DNA from: Pseudomonas sp. Ant30-3
Lineage (GTDB): Bacteria > Pseudomonadota > Gammaproteobacteria > Pseudomonadales > Pseudomonadaceae
Direction of reading: 5' to 3'
Assembly: GCF_000690905.1 (NCBI RefSeq)
Contig: NZ_JMCL01000029.1
Location: forward strand, 1-35,378
DNA: 35,378 nucleotides
This document shows, in pieces, positions 16,411-25,146 of this stretch. The position numbers and the translations under genes are program-made. Under the pieces are notes generated by a model. That model ran no database searches and had not been told where the DNA came from. It saw nothing but the letters and a program-made list of their open reading frames with translations. Every line of letters starts with the position of its first letter. The first letter of the stretch is position 1.

Positions 16411-18006
16411 ATGCCCGTACCCGACCCATTCCGCGAAGGCATGGCCCGTGGCTGGAAAACTCGCGACGGCTCCCGGTTGACAGAGAATCTGACCCTGGAA
16501 GCCGATGTGGCGATCATTGGCAGCGGCGCGGGCGGCGGCACGACGGCGGAAATCCTCAGCGCCGCCGGCTACAAGGTGCTGCTGATCGAAGAAGGCCCGC
16601 TGAAAACCAGCAGCGACTTCAAGATGCTCGAAGATCAGGCCTACACCAGCCTCTATCAGGAAGGCATCGGGCGGATGAGCAAGGACGGTGCGATCACTAT
16701 CCTGCAAGGGCGCGCCGTCGGCGGCACAACGCTGATCAACTGGACGTCGAGCTTTCGCACGCCCGAGCCGACGCTCGACCACTGGGCCAACGAGCATGAC
16801 GTAAAAGGTCACTCCCCTGCCGACATGGCGCCCTGGTTCGAACGCATGGAACAACGCCTCGGTGTTGCGCCCTGGCAAGTGCCGCCGAATGCCAACAACG
16901 ATGTGATTCGCAAGGGCTGCGAGCAACTCGGCTACAGCTGGCATGTCATCCCGCGCAACGTGCGCGGTTGCTGGAACATCGGCTATTGCGGCATGGGCTG
17001 CCCGAGCAACGCCAAGCAGTCGATGCTGGTCACGACCATACCGGCGACTCTGGAAAACGGTGGCGAGCTGCTGTATCTGGCCCGCGCTGAAAAACTCATG
17101 TTCTCCGGCGATCAGGTCAGCGAATTGCACTGTGTCGCCATGGACCAGCGCTGCGTCGAGCCTACCGGCAAGACGATCACGGTCAAGGCACGGCATTACG
17201 TACTGGCCGGCGGCGGCATCAACAGCCCCGCCCTGCTCCTGCGCTCCGACGCGCCCGATCCGCACCAGCGACTGGGCAAGCGCACGTTCCTGCATCTGGT
17301 CAACATGTCTGCCGCGCTGTTCGACGAGGTGATCAACCCCTTTTACGGCGCACCGCAATCGATCTATTCCGACCATTTTCAGTGGCAGGACGGCACCACT
17401 GGCAAGATGTCCTACAAACTGGAAGTGCCGCCGCTGCACCCGGCATTGGCGAGCACTTTGCTGGGTGGTTTCGGCGACGAAAGCGCGCGCCACATGCAGC
17501 ACCTGCCTCACACCCACGCCATGCTCGCCCTGTTGCGCGATGGCTTCCACCCGGACAGCCCGGGCGGCAGCGTCGAGTTGCGCGGCGATGGCACGCCGGT
17601 CCTCGATTACCCGGTTTCGCCCTACACCTGGGACGGGTTACGCAGAGCGTTCCACAGCATGGCCGAGATTCAGTTTGCCGGCGGGGCCAAAGCGGTGATG
17701 CCGATGCATGCGGATGCGCGCTACGTGAAAAGCCTCGGCGAAGCGCGAACGCTGATCGATGGCTTGAGCCTGGAGCTCTATCGCACGCGCCTGGGCAGCG
17801 CGCACGTGATGGGCGGCTGTGCGATGGGCGAAGATCCGAAAAACGCCGTGACCGACAGCCTCGGCCGCCATCATCAAATTGCCAATCTATCGATCCACGA
17901 CGGCTCGCTGTTCCCCACCAGCATCGGCGCCAACCCGCAATTGTCGGTCTATGGGCTGACCGCGCAATTGGCAACTTCGCTGGCCGAACGTTTGAAAAAC
18001 CGCTGA
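16411..18006 (+). CDS. laoA: GMC-type FAD alcohol dehydrogenase LaoA
   Basis: The 531-residue flavoprotein binds FAD through GSGAGG (residues 37-42). A GGTTLINWTSSF segment follows, then a Cys-rich stretch GCWNIGYCGMGCP near 189-201. The C-terminal catalytic block is HVMGGCAMG (His465), with the second active-site position in GANPQ (Asn508). These are the marks of GMC dehydrogenases that pass electrons to a carrier rather than to oxygen. There is no signal peptide, so export would need the Tat partner LaoB. Its P. aeruginosa counterpart oxidises long-chain alcohols. It starts at an ATG 131 nt after laoB, beyond a REP doublet. Substrate is inferred from synteny. Confidence 0.9.
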   Translation: MPVPDPFREGMARGWKTRDGSRLTENLTLEADVAIIGSGAGGGTTAEILSAAGYKVLLIEEGPLKTSSDFKMLEDQAYTSLYQEGIGRMSKDGAITILQGRAVGGTTLINWTSSFRTPEPTLDHWANEHDVKGHSPADMAPWFERMEQRLGVAPWQVPPNANNDVIRKGCEQLGYSWHVIPRNVRGCWNIGYCGMGCPSNAKQSMLVTTIPATLENGGELLYLARAEKLMFSGDQVSELHCVAMDQRCVEPTGKTITVKARHYVLAGGGINSPALLLRSDAPDPHQRLGKRTFLHLVNMSAALFDEVINPFYGAPQSIYSDHFQWQDGTTGKMSYKLEVPPLHPALASTLLGGFGDESARHMQHLPHTHAMLALLRDGFHPDSPGGSVELRGDGTPVLDYPVSPYTWDGLRRAFHSMAEIQFAGGAKAVMPMHADARYVKSLGEARTLIDGLSLELYRTRLGSAHVMGGCAMGEDPKNAVTDSLGRHHQIANLSIHDGSLFPTSIGANPQLSVYGLTAQLATSLAERLKNR

Positions 18007-18073
18007 AAAGAGCGAATATTCCTATCGTCTATAGTGCCTTCTTACCCAACAGGCGACTTGGCCGACCGGGTAG

Positions 18074-18955
<882 letters not shown>

Positions 18956-19054
18956 GTCAGGCCTTTTTGTAGAGCTTGTACCGCCCTCATCGTCGGATCG
19001 CCCTACAGCAAGATTGCGATAGGTCAGTCAGCATTGATAGTCCAGTGCCGCCGT

Positions 19055-19145
19055 CATCGCCAGCAGGCTAGCTCCCACAAGTCGCGGATTGGATCACAGT
19101 GTTGTGGTCACGCAAGACCCTGTGGGAGCTAGCCTGCTAGCGATG
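19055..19145. repeat. REP doublet at ferredoxin/small protein convergent junction
   Basis: Arms read TGTGGGAGCTAGCCTGCTAG and its near-complement, here oriented outward compared with most copies (CATCGCC first). The inner hairpin is CTAG-CCTG-CTAG, a compensated variant of the CGAG/CTCG form seen elsewhere. Confidence 0.85.
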
Positions 19146-19178
19146 AGGCCATCAGCCACACCGAAGCTCTGACTGACC

Positions 19179-19502
19179 TCACTCCCGCTGCTCGAACCCC
19201 TCGCCGATACACCCCAGGCACCGCACAAACGCGGCTTTCCCTGGATCGACCACCAGCGCCTTGCCCGCATCGCCGATGCCGCCACCAAGCGCGGTAAACG
19301 GTAAAGCCACCACAAACAGACCCGCGCCAATCACCGTCGCCACGATCAACAAGGGCCGGGCAATCAGCAAATCACCGATCATGGCGTAGGCTGGCGGATT
19401 CTGAATGGTGTAGCGCGGGTCGCCACTTCCGACGTTGGCCGCCAGCGCTGGCGTAGCCGTGCTGATCAGCAAAACAACAGCGAGCGTTCGAAACAGATTC
19501 AT
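19179..19502 (-). CDS. Small exported or membrane protein of unknown function
   Basis: The 107-residue protein has a clear Sec signal peptide ([21 protein letters not shown], cleavage about residue 21). A second hydrophobic segment near 47-74 ([19 protein letters not shown] and following) reads as a membrane helix. A C-terminal cytoplasmic-like or periplasmic tail holds two cysteines in [10 protein letters not shown] CxxC pair could bind metal or form a disulfide. An AAGGA site precedes the ATG. Similar short proteins sit near mutM in other Pseudomonas as I recall, without a known role. I do not recognise a functional family. Confidence 0.75.
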   Translation of the reverse strand: MNLFRTLAVVLLISTATPALAANVGSGDPRYTIQNPPAYAMIGDLLIARPLLIVATVIGAGLFVVALPFTALGGGIGDAGKALVVDPGKAAFVRCLGCIGEGFEQRE

Positions 19503-19556
19503 GAGGCGATCCTTCGACTGGACAGTGAAAACACAGACTATAGACCTAAAGCCCTG

Positions 19557-20369
19557 TCATCTTTGACAGCGCGGGCAGAACACGCTGGCGCGCTGACCGA
19601 GTTTGACTTCGCGCAGCTCGGTTGCGCAGACCTTGCACGGCTTGCCTCCGCGACCATACACAAACAATTCCTGCTGAAAATAACCCGGCTGACCGTCGCC
19701 ACCGATGAAGTCGCGCAACGTCGTGCCGCCACGCTCGATCGCGGCCGCCAGGATGCGTTTGATCTCGATCGCCAGTTTCAGATAACGCGCCCGTGAAATG
19801 CCTCCGGCCTGGCGACGCGGGTCGATCCCGGCGGCGAATAGCGCTTCGGTCGCATAAATATTGCCGACGCCGACCACTATCGCGTTGTCCATGATGAACG
19901 GCTTGACCGCCATCGAGCGTCCGCGGGACTGCTGGAACAGCCGATCGCCATCGAACAGGTCGGTCAACGGCTCCGGCCCAAGGCGCAGCAACAACTCGTG
20001 GTTGTGCGGATCGGCGCTCCAGAGCATCGCACCAAAGCGCCGCGGATCTGTGTAACGCAGCGCCAACCCCGATTCCAGTTCGATATCGACATGCTCGTGC
20101 TTGGCCGCCGGCATGCCGATCTCGACCAGACGCAGATTGCCCGACATGCCCAAATGGCTGATCAAGGTGCCGACTTCGGCGTTGATCAGCAGGTATTTGG
20201 CACGCCGCTCCACCAGCACGATCCGCTGGCCGGACAAGCGCACATCCAGATCTTCCGGGATCGGCCAGCGCAGACGCCGATCGCGCACGATCACCCGGCT
20301 GACACGCTGCCCTTCCAGATGGGGCGCGATGCCGCGGCGGGTGGTTTCGACTTCCGGCAGTTCTGGCAT
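19557..20369 (-). CDS. mutM: Formamidopyrimidine-DNA glycosylase MutM (Fpg)
   Basis: MutM removes 8-oxoguanine and formamidopyrimidines and nicks the abasic site. The N-terminal PELPEVE supplies the catalytic proline after Met removal and Glu3. Lys58 in ERRAKYLL is the conserved beta-region lysine. The H2TH region ([20 protein letters not shown]) is intact, and the C-terminal zinc finger has four cysteines (CKVCATEL ... CPRCQR). The length of 270 residues is standard. It lies 43 nt downstream of the HDOD gene on the same strand. Confident. Confidence 0.98.
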   Translation of the reverse strand: MPELPEVETTRRGIAPHLEGQRVSRVIVRDRRLRWPIPEDLDVRLSGQRIVLVERRAKYLLINAEVGTLISHLGMSGNLRLVEIGMPAAKHEHVDIELESGLALRYTDPRRFGAMLWSADPHNHELLLRLGPEPLTDLFDGDRLFQQSRGRSMAVKPFIMDNAIVVGVGNIYATEALFAAGIDPRRQAGGISRARYLKLAIEIKRILAAAIERGGTTLRDFIGGDGQPGYFQQELFVYGRGGKPCKVCATELREVKLGQRASVFCPRCQR

Positions 20370-20412
20370 GGGGCTCTCGGATCAGGCGCTCGGCTGAGGC
20401 ACTGGCCGCGAC

Positions 20413-21282
20413 TCAGCGATGAGTGCCGAGGTCGCGGATGGTTTGTTTGAGGGTTTCGAAGTCGTAGTCCGACAGACCGACGTAATCCAGCACGATGGGC
20501 GCAATGCTGTTCCACTCACGGTCTTCGGACTGATTGCCCAGCACTCGATAAGACGCACAAATGTGTTCAGCCATTTTCAGAATCGCCAGCAGATTTTTCA
20601 ACTGACTGTTGCGCGACGATTCATCGTTGAAAATCGCCAGGGCATTGTGATGATTGGCGATAGCCGTACTCACATGTTCCGGCAGGCGCCAGGATTTGGC
20701 CGTGTAATAACCGACCACTGCGTGGTTGGTATTGAACACGCGGTTTTCGGTGTCGACCACCCGGCATTCGCTGCTGGCGCTGGCATACGCTTCTTCCAGC
20801 ACCGTCATGTAGTTGGGAAACCGCTGGAGCATCAAAGGCACGCCGCAGTCGTGAAAAAGGCCCAGCGCGTAGGCTTCATCGCCCGCCTGCACGCCGATGC
20901 GCTTGGCCAGCGTCAGGCACGTCATCGCCACATCCTGAGCGGTGTCCCAGAAACGGTTAAGGGTAACGATGGTGTCGTCGTTCAACTCACCCTTGATCGA
21001 TTGTGCGTTGATCAGGTTGATGATCGAACGGCTGCCCAGCAAATTCACTGCACGCTGGATCGAGGTGATTTTGTTGCTCAAGCCGTAATACGGCGAATTG
21101 ACAATCTTCAGCAGCGAACCAGAGAGGCCCGGGTCTTGGGAGATCAACTTGGCAATCACCTCCAGGTCCGGATCGGGCATGTACTGTTCCATCTGCAAAT
21201 CCACCATGATCTGCGGCTGGGCAGGCACGCTGATGCCCTGCAGGGACTGTTGGATCTGTTCGGCGGTCAGCTCTTGGGACAT
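20413..21282 (-). CDS. HDOD domain protein
   Basis: The frame opens upstream, but the conserved start is the ATG at 21280-21282, giving 289 residues (MSQELTAEQIQQ). An HDOD domain fills about residues 20-220. It includes PDPDLEVIAKLISQDPGLSGSLLKIVNSPYYGL and the degenerate HD sequence FHDCG. A later NHHN lies near the end of the domain. HDOD proteins lack the full metal site of HD hydrolases and usually act as signalling or scaffold proteins. No GGDEF or EAL domain is attached. It may be cotranscribed with mutM and is divergent from pfpI. Function is unknown. Confidence 0.88.
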   Translation of the reverse strand: MSQELTAEQIQQSLQGISVPAQPQIMVDLQMEQYMPDPDLEVIAKLISQDPGLSGSLLKIVNSPYYGLSNKITSIQRAVNLLGSRSIINLINAQSIKGELNDDTIVTLNRFWDTAQDVAMTCLTLAKRIGVQAGDEAYALGLFHDCGVPLMLQRFPNYMTVLEEAYASASSECRVVDTENRVFNTNHAVVGYYTAKSWRLPEHVSTAIANHHNALAIFNDESSRNSQLKNLLAILKMAEHICASYRVLGNQSEDREWNSIAPIVLDYVGLSDYDFETLKQTIRDLGTHR

Positions 21283-21367
21283 AAGTACACACTCTGGGTC
21301 AGGCGCCGATTCTACCCTTTCTGAACTTGGATCCGACACACCAGCGGGCACATCGCCGGAACTTTCA

Positions 21368-21395
21368 TTGTTCGCCAGGCTTCGGACTGTGTAAT
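21368..21395 (+). promoter_or_regulatory. Possible sigma-70 promoter of pfpI
   Basis: TTGTTC (21368-21373) and TGTAAT (21390-21395) are 16 nt apart and 44 nt ahead of the pfpI ATG. Match is moderate. Confidence 0.35.
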
Positions 21396-21438
21396 GCCCG
21401 TGAAGGCAAAACACACATTCAAGTCAGGAGAATCAATC

Positions 21439-21978
21439 ATGTCCACTTCCCTGAACGGCAAGCGTGTCGCGATTCTGGTAACCGATGGTTTCGAGCAGAT
21501 CGAGCTCACCGGACCCAAGCAAGCACTGGAGGAAGCCGGTGCACAGGTCGATATACTGTGCGCCGAGGAAGGTCAGGTCAAAGGCTGGAATCACGACAAA
21601 CCGGCCGACGATTTCGATGTTGATCAGACCTTCAAAAGCGCCACCATCGACCAATACGATGCCCTGGTTTTGCCGGGCGGCGTGCAGAATTCCGACACAA
21701 TTCGTATTGATCTCGATGCACAGCATCTGGTGAAAACCGCAACATCGGCGGGTAAACCGATTGCGGTGATTTGCCATGGCGGCTGGTTGCTCATTTCCGC
21801 CGGACTGGTCCGGGGCAAAGCCATGACCAGCTACAAAACGCTCAAGGATGATCTGGAGAATGCCGGGGCGAACTGGGTCGACAAGGAGGTGGTGACTGAC
21901 GGGAATCTGATCAGCAGCCGTCAGCCGGATGATATTCCGGCGTTCAATCGGGAGTTGATCAGCGCGTTGTCGGCCTGA
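21439..21978 (+). CDS. pfpI: DJ-1/PfpI family protein
   Basis: The 179-residue protein of the DJ-1/PfpI superfamily has the nucleophile elbow AVICHGGWLL with Cys112 and His113. The glutamate-containing DGFEQIEL lies near the N-terminus. The ATG at 21439 has a CAGGAG site 9 nt upstream; the open frame extends further but without such a site. In P. aeruginosa the gene in the matching position is pfpI, linked to protection against DNA damage and stress. Members may act as chaperones, peptidases or deglycases; which applies here cannot be told from the sequence. Confidence 0.9.
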   Translation: MSTSLNGKRVAILVTDGFEQIELTGPKQALEEAGAQVDILCAEEGQVKGWNHDKPADDFDVDQTFKSATIDQYDALVLPGGVQNSDTIRIDLDAQHLVKTATSAGKPIAVICHGGWLLISAGLVRGKAMTSYKTLKDDLENAGANWVDKEVVTDGNLISSRQPDDIPAFNRELISALSA

Positions 21979-21989
21979 CACTGAACAAG

Positions 21990-22138
21990 TGTGGCGAGGG
22001 AATTTATCCCCGTTGGGGTGCGCAGCAGCCCCAAAACCAGCGCAGAGATTACGAAATTCCATTTGCGATGGGTTGCGACTGCTGCGCAGTCGGACGGGGG
22101 CAAGCCCCCTCGCCACAGGCAAGCCCCCTCACCACATG
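21990..22138. repeat. Second REP-type family doublet between pfpI and rlmI
   Basis: TGTGGCGAGGGAATTTATCC on the left pairs with GGGGGCAAGCCCCCTCGCCA on the right, and GCGCAGCAGCCCC has a partial inverted partner in the middle. This is a different core from the GGAGC family. The right arm ends in a 19-bp tandem duplication (22101-22119 and 22120-22138). Confidence 0.75.
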
Positions 22139-22203
22139 TCCACCCGCAAACCTGTGCGTGGCCCAACACGCTATACTCCCGCTCTTTTTTCCGGAGCGAC
22201 GTC

Positions 22204-23400
22204 ATGTCCCTGCCTAGCCTGCGCCTCAAAGCCAACGCCGATCGTCGCCTGCGAAACGGCCACTTGTGGGTCTATAGCAACGAAATCGATGTAGCGGCGA
22301 CTCCTTTGCACGGCTTTAAGGCCGGTGACCAGGCGATCCTCGAAGCCGCCGGTGGCAAGCTGTTGGGCATCGTCGCCATGAGCCCGAACAATTTGATCTG
22401 CGCCCGCCTGCTGTCGCGCGACATCAAATTGCCGCTGGACAAGTCGCTGCTGGTGCATCGCCTGAACGTCGCGCTGTCCCTGCGTGATCGTCTGTTCGAC
22501 AAGCCGTTCTATCGTCTGGTCTACGGCGATTCCGATTTGCTGCCAGGTCTGGTGGTCGACCGTTTCGGCGACATTCTGGTGGTGCAGATCGCTTCGGCCA
22601 CCATGGAAGCGCATAAAGACGACGTGATTGCAGCGCTGACTCAAGTGCTAAAGCCCAGCGGCATTCTGTTCAAGAACGATTCTGCTGCCCGTGACGCTGA
22701 AGGCCTCAATCGCTACGTCGAAACCGTGTTCGGCCTGGTGCCGGAATGGGTTTCGCTGGAAGAGAACGGCGTGAAATTCGAAGCGCCGGTCATCCAGGGT
22801 CAGAAAACCGGCTGGTTCTACGATCACCGCATGAACCGCGCGCGTCTGGCCCCCTATGCCAAAGGCAAGCGCGTGCTCGACCTGTACAGCTACATCGGCG
22901 GTTGGGGTGTACAAGCCGCTGCGTTTGGCGCCAGTGAAGTGTTCTGCGTTGATGCGTCCGCCTTCGCCCTCGACGGCGTCGAGCGCAATGCCGCGCTGAA
23001 CGGCGTAGCAGAGAAAATGACTTGTCTCGAAGGCGATGTGTTCGATGCCTTGAAAGAGCTGAAAGCCAGTGAAGAACGTTTCGACGTGATCGTTGCCGAT
23101 CCACCGGCGTTCATCAAACGCAAGAAAGACATGAAAAACGGTGAAGGCGCCTACCGTCGCCTGAACGAGCAAGCCATGCGCCTGCTCACCAAGGACGGCA
23201 TCCTGGTCAGCGCTTCGTGCTCGATGCACCTGCCGGAAGATGATTTGCAGAACATCCTGCTGACCAGCGCCCGTCACCTGGACCGCAACATCCAGATACT
23301 GGAACGTGGCGGCCAGGGCCCGGATCACCCGGTGCATCCGGCGATTGCAGAAACGCGCTACATCAAGAGCATCACCTGCCGGTTACTGCCGAATAGCTGA
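22204..23400 (+). CDS. rlmI: 23S rRNA (cytosine(1962)-C5)-methyltransferase RlmI
   Basis: The 398-residue enzyme methylates C1962 of 23S rRNA. It has an N-terminal PUA domain (about 1-75, with RRLRNGHLWVYSNEID) and an EEHEH-type central domain. The Rossmann methyltransferase domain includes VLDLYSYIGGWGVQAAAFGA, VIVADPPAFIKRKKD and the SCSMH segment, whose cysteine is the expected nucleophile. The ATG at 22204 with GGAG before it is preferred over an upstream frame extension that runs through repeat DNA. Confident for family; the exact nucleotide is by homology. Confidence 0.93.
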   Translation: MSLPSLRLKANADRRLRNGHLWVYSNEIDVAATPLHGFKAGDQAILEAAGGKLLGIVAMSPNNLICARLLSRDIKLPLDKSLLVHRLNVALSLRDRLFDKPFYRLVYGDSDLLPGLVVDRFGDILVVQIASATMEAHKDDVIAALTQVLKPSGILFKNDSAARDAEGLNRYVETVFGLVPEWVSLEENGVKFEAPVIQGQKTGWFYDHRMNRARLAPYAKGKRVLDLYSYIGGWGVQAAAFGASEVFCVDASAFALDGVERNAALNGVAEKMTCLEGDVFDALKELKASEERFDVIVADPPAFIKRKKDMKNGEGAYRRLNEQAMRLLTKDGILVSASCSMHLPEDDLQNILLTSARHLDRNIQILERGGQGPDHPVHPAIAETRYIKSITCRLLPNS

Positions 23401-23430
23401 TTGACGTCTGCTGCCTGCTGGTGCGGAGCT

Positions 23431-23545
23431 GGTCCGAAATTGGGGTCGCTTCGCAACCGACGCAGGCTTCGCCAGTTGCTACATGAAGTGAGTGTGCTTT
23501 CTGTAGCAGCTGCCGAAGGCTGCGTTCCAGGACGAAGTCCTCGCC
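23431..23545. repeat. Third repeat family, diverged inverted pair
   Basis: The complement of 23431-23483 begins TGTAGCAACTGGCGAAGCCT and matches, with many changes, TGTAGCAGCTGCCGAAGGCT from 23502. Both continue into GCGTT/GCGTC and a small GAAG-centred hairpin. It separates rlmI from the MFS gene. A lone CGCTCCCACA fragment of the main REP family lies near 23588. Confidence 0.6.
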
Positions 23546-23688
23546 CTCTATTGCCTACCAAGCACCGTTTGCAGGGCCGACCGCTCGCTCCCACAACAGA
23601 TTCAGAAAAATCCCACACAGCGCTGAATTGACTTCCATGGCCATCAGGTCAACGCTCGATCCCCCCTCACGGACCGAGAGCGTTGTCG

Positions 23689-24888
23689 ATGAACCCTTCC
23701 ACGCGCACCGCGAAAAAATCCTCGCTCATCCTGCTGTTGCTGACAATGACGCTCCTCGGCGTATTCCCGCTGGACGTCGTTCTCCCTTCGTTTCCCGCAC
23801 TCTCTTACCACTTCCAGAGCCCGGCGTCGGACATTGCCCTGTCTGTCAGCCTGTTCGCCATCGGCCTTGCGCTGTCAGTGGTGCTGGTCGGGCCGCTGTC
23901 GGACCGATGGGGCCGCAGAAACCTCTTGCTCACCGGCATCGCCATCTCGGCCATCGGTGCGACAGGTTGCCTGATGTCCAGCGACTACCGCTGGTTTGTG
24001 TTTTTCCGTGTGGTGCAGGCGGTGGGTTGCGGTGCATTCGTGCTGTCGCAGGCGTTGATTCAGGATTTGTTTGTCGGCAGAGAACAGGAGCGAATCCGCA
24101 TCTGGATGACGACCGCAGCGGGTGTGTTCATCTCTATTTCGCCTTTGCTGGGGACCTGGCTGCAAATGCATCTGGGCTGGGAGGGCAGCTTTTATGTGTT
24201 TATCGCCCTGGCAGTCATCGTCTGGATAAAGACTTGTGTGCTGCTTCAGGACAACCCACGCAGGCGCAAACCGTTGTCCGCACATTTTTTCAATGCCTAC
24301 TGGCGACTCTGCTCCGATCTGCGCTTTACCGGTTATTGGCTCATTTCGGCTCTGGCGTTCGCCTGCCATTTTTCCTTCATCGTCATCTCCCCGATCATTT
24401 TCATGGAGCGCCTGGGCCTTTCGCCCTACGAGTTTGCCTGGGCGTTGTTGTTGTATGGCGTGGCGTATGTGTTGGGCGGGATAGTCGCCAGTGCGCTGCA
24501 TCGACATCTGCAATCCAATTCCCAGATCATCGTCGGGCTCGGGTTGATCGCGCTGTCGGGGCTGATCATGCTGCTGCTGGCAAACCTGTTCGGCCTCACG
24601 GCTGCGACGGTGCTGATCCCGATGCTCATTTGCACGGCCGGCACGACCATTGCCAGGCCTATTGCCAACTCCAAAGCGATGTCACTCCATCCGGAGGATG
24701 CCGGCACGTCCTCGTCGGTCGGCGGCGTCATGATCTTCCTGTGTGGCGGTGTGATCAGTCTGCTGATCAATCTCGCCTCCGAAGACCTGACAACCGCGCT
24801 CGGCCTGTGCTTCCTGATCCTGAGCGCCGCAGGTCTCGGTTTGAATGCATTGATCATGCGAAGCAAGCCGGCACGGAAAATCAGCTGA
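23689..24888 (+). CDS. MFS transporter, Bcr/CflA-like drug efflux type
   Basis: The 399-residue protein has about 12 hydrophobic segments. Motif A between helices 2 and 3 reads PLSDRWGRRNLLL (after VLVGP). The family feature LPSFPAL in the first periplasmic loop (DVVLPSFPALSYHF) is typical of Bcr/CflA/CmlA-type exporters. A TTG two codons upstream (23683) could also serve, but the ATG at 23689 has GAGAG 8 nt away. The substrate cannot be told. I do not recall it at this position in P. aeruginosa, so it looks like a lineage-specific insertion, though its base composition is only slightly lower in GC than its neighbours by eye. Confidence 0.88.
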   Translation: MNPSTRTAKKSSLILLLLTMTLLGVFPLDVVLPSFPALSYHFQSPASDIALSVSLFAIGLALSVVLVGPLSDRWGRRNLLLTGIAISAIGATGCLMSSDYRWFVFFRVVQAVGCGAFVLSQALIQDLFVGREQERIRIWMTTAAGVFISISPLLGTWLQMHLGWEGSFYVFIALAVIVWIKTCVLLQDNPRRRKPLSAHFFNAYWRLCSDLRFTGYWLISALAFACHFSFIVISPIIFMERLGLSPYEFAWALLLYGVAYVLGGIVASALHRHLQSNSQIIVGLGLIALSGLIMLLLANLFGLTAATVLIPMLICTAGTTIARPIANSKAMSLHPEDAGTSSSVGGVMIFLCGGVISLLINLASEDLTTALGLCFLILSAAGLGLNALIMRSKPARKIS

Positions 24889-25146
24889 GCGGCACCGATC
24901 GTCATCCAGCATGGCCCATCGGCGCTGGATCAGCGCTTCCCGGCATTCCCTCCCGCCGCCAGCCGTGTAGAATCGCGACATTCATCGCCAGTCATCCCCC
25001 GGCGGGTTTATGAGCTCAAGCTGAAGCGCGCGGCGATCCCGCAAAGTTATCGGCAACTTCCGGACACACGGCCATTTCTGAGTGTTCCAGACGTCAACAG
25101 AAGCTCACTTCCCTTTTGATACCTGATTAGCCGCCCGGAGTGCTTC

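Noticed and set aside
23628..25013. Plus-strand frame of 461 codons overlapping the MFS gene
   Set aside because: It is the +1-shifted reading of the transporter, rich in Arg, His and Cys, without membrane helices.
24889..25146. Leader peptide or attenuator ahead of ilvD
   Set aside because: No short frame rich in Ile, Val or Leu codons followed by a terminator was found.
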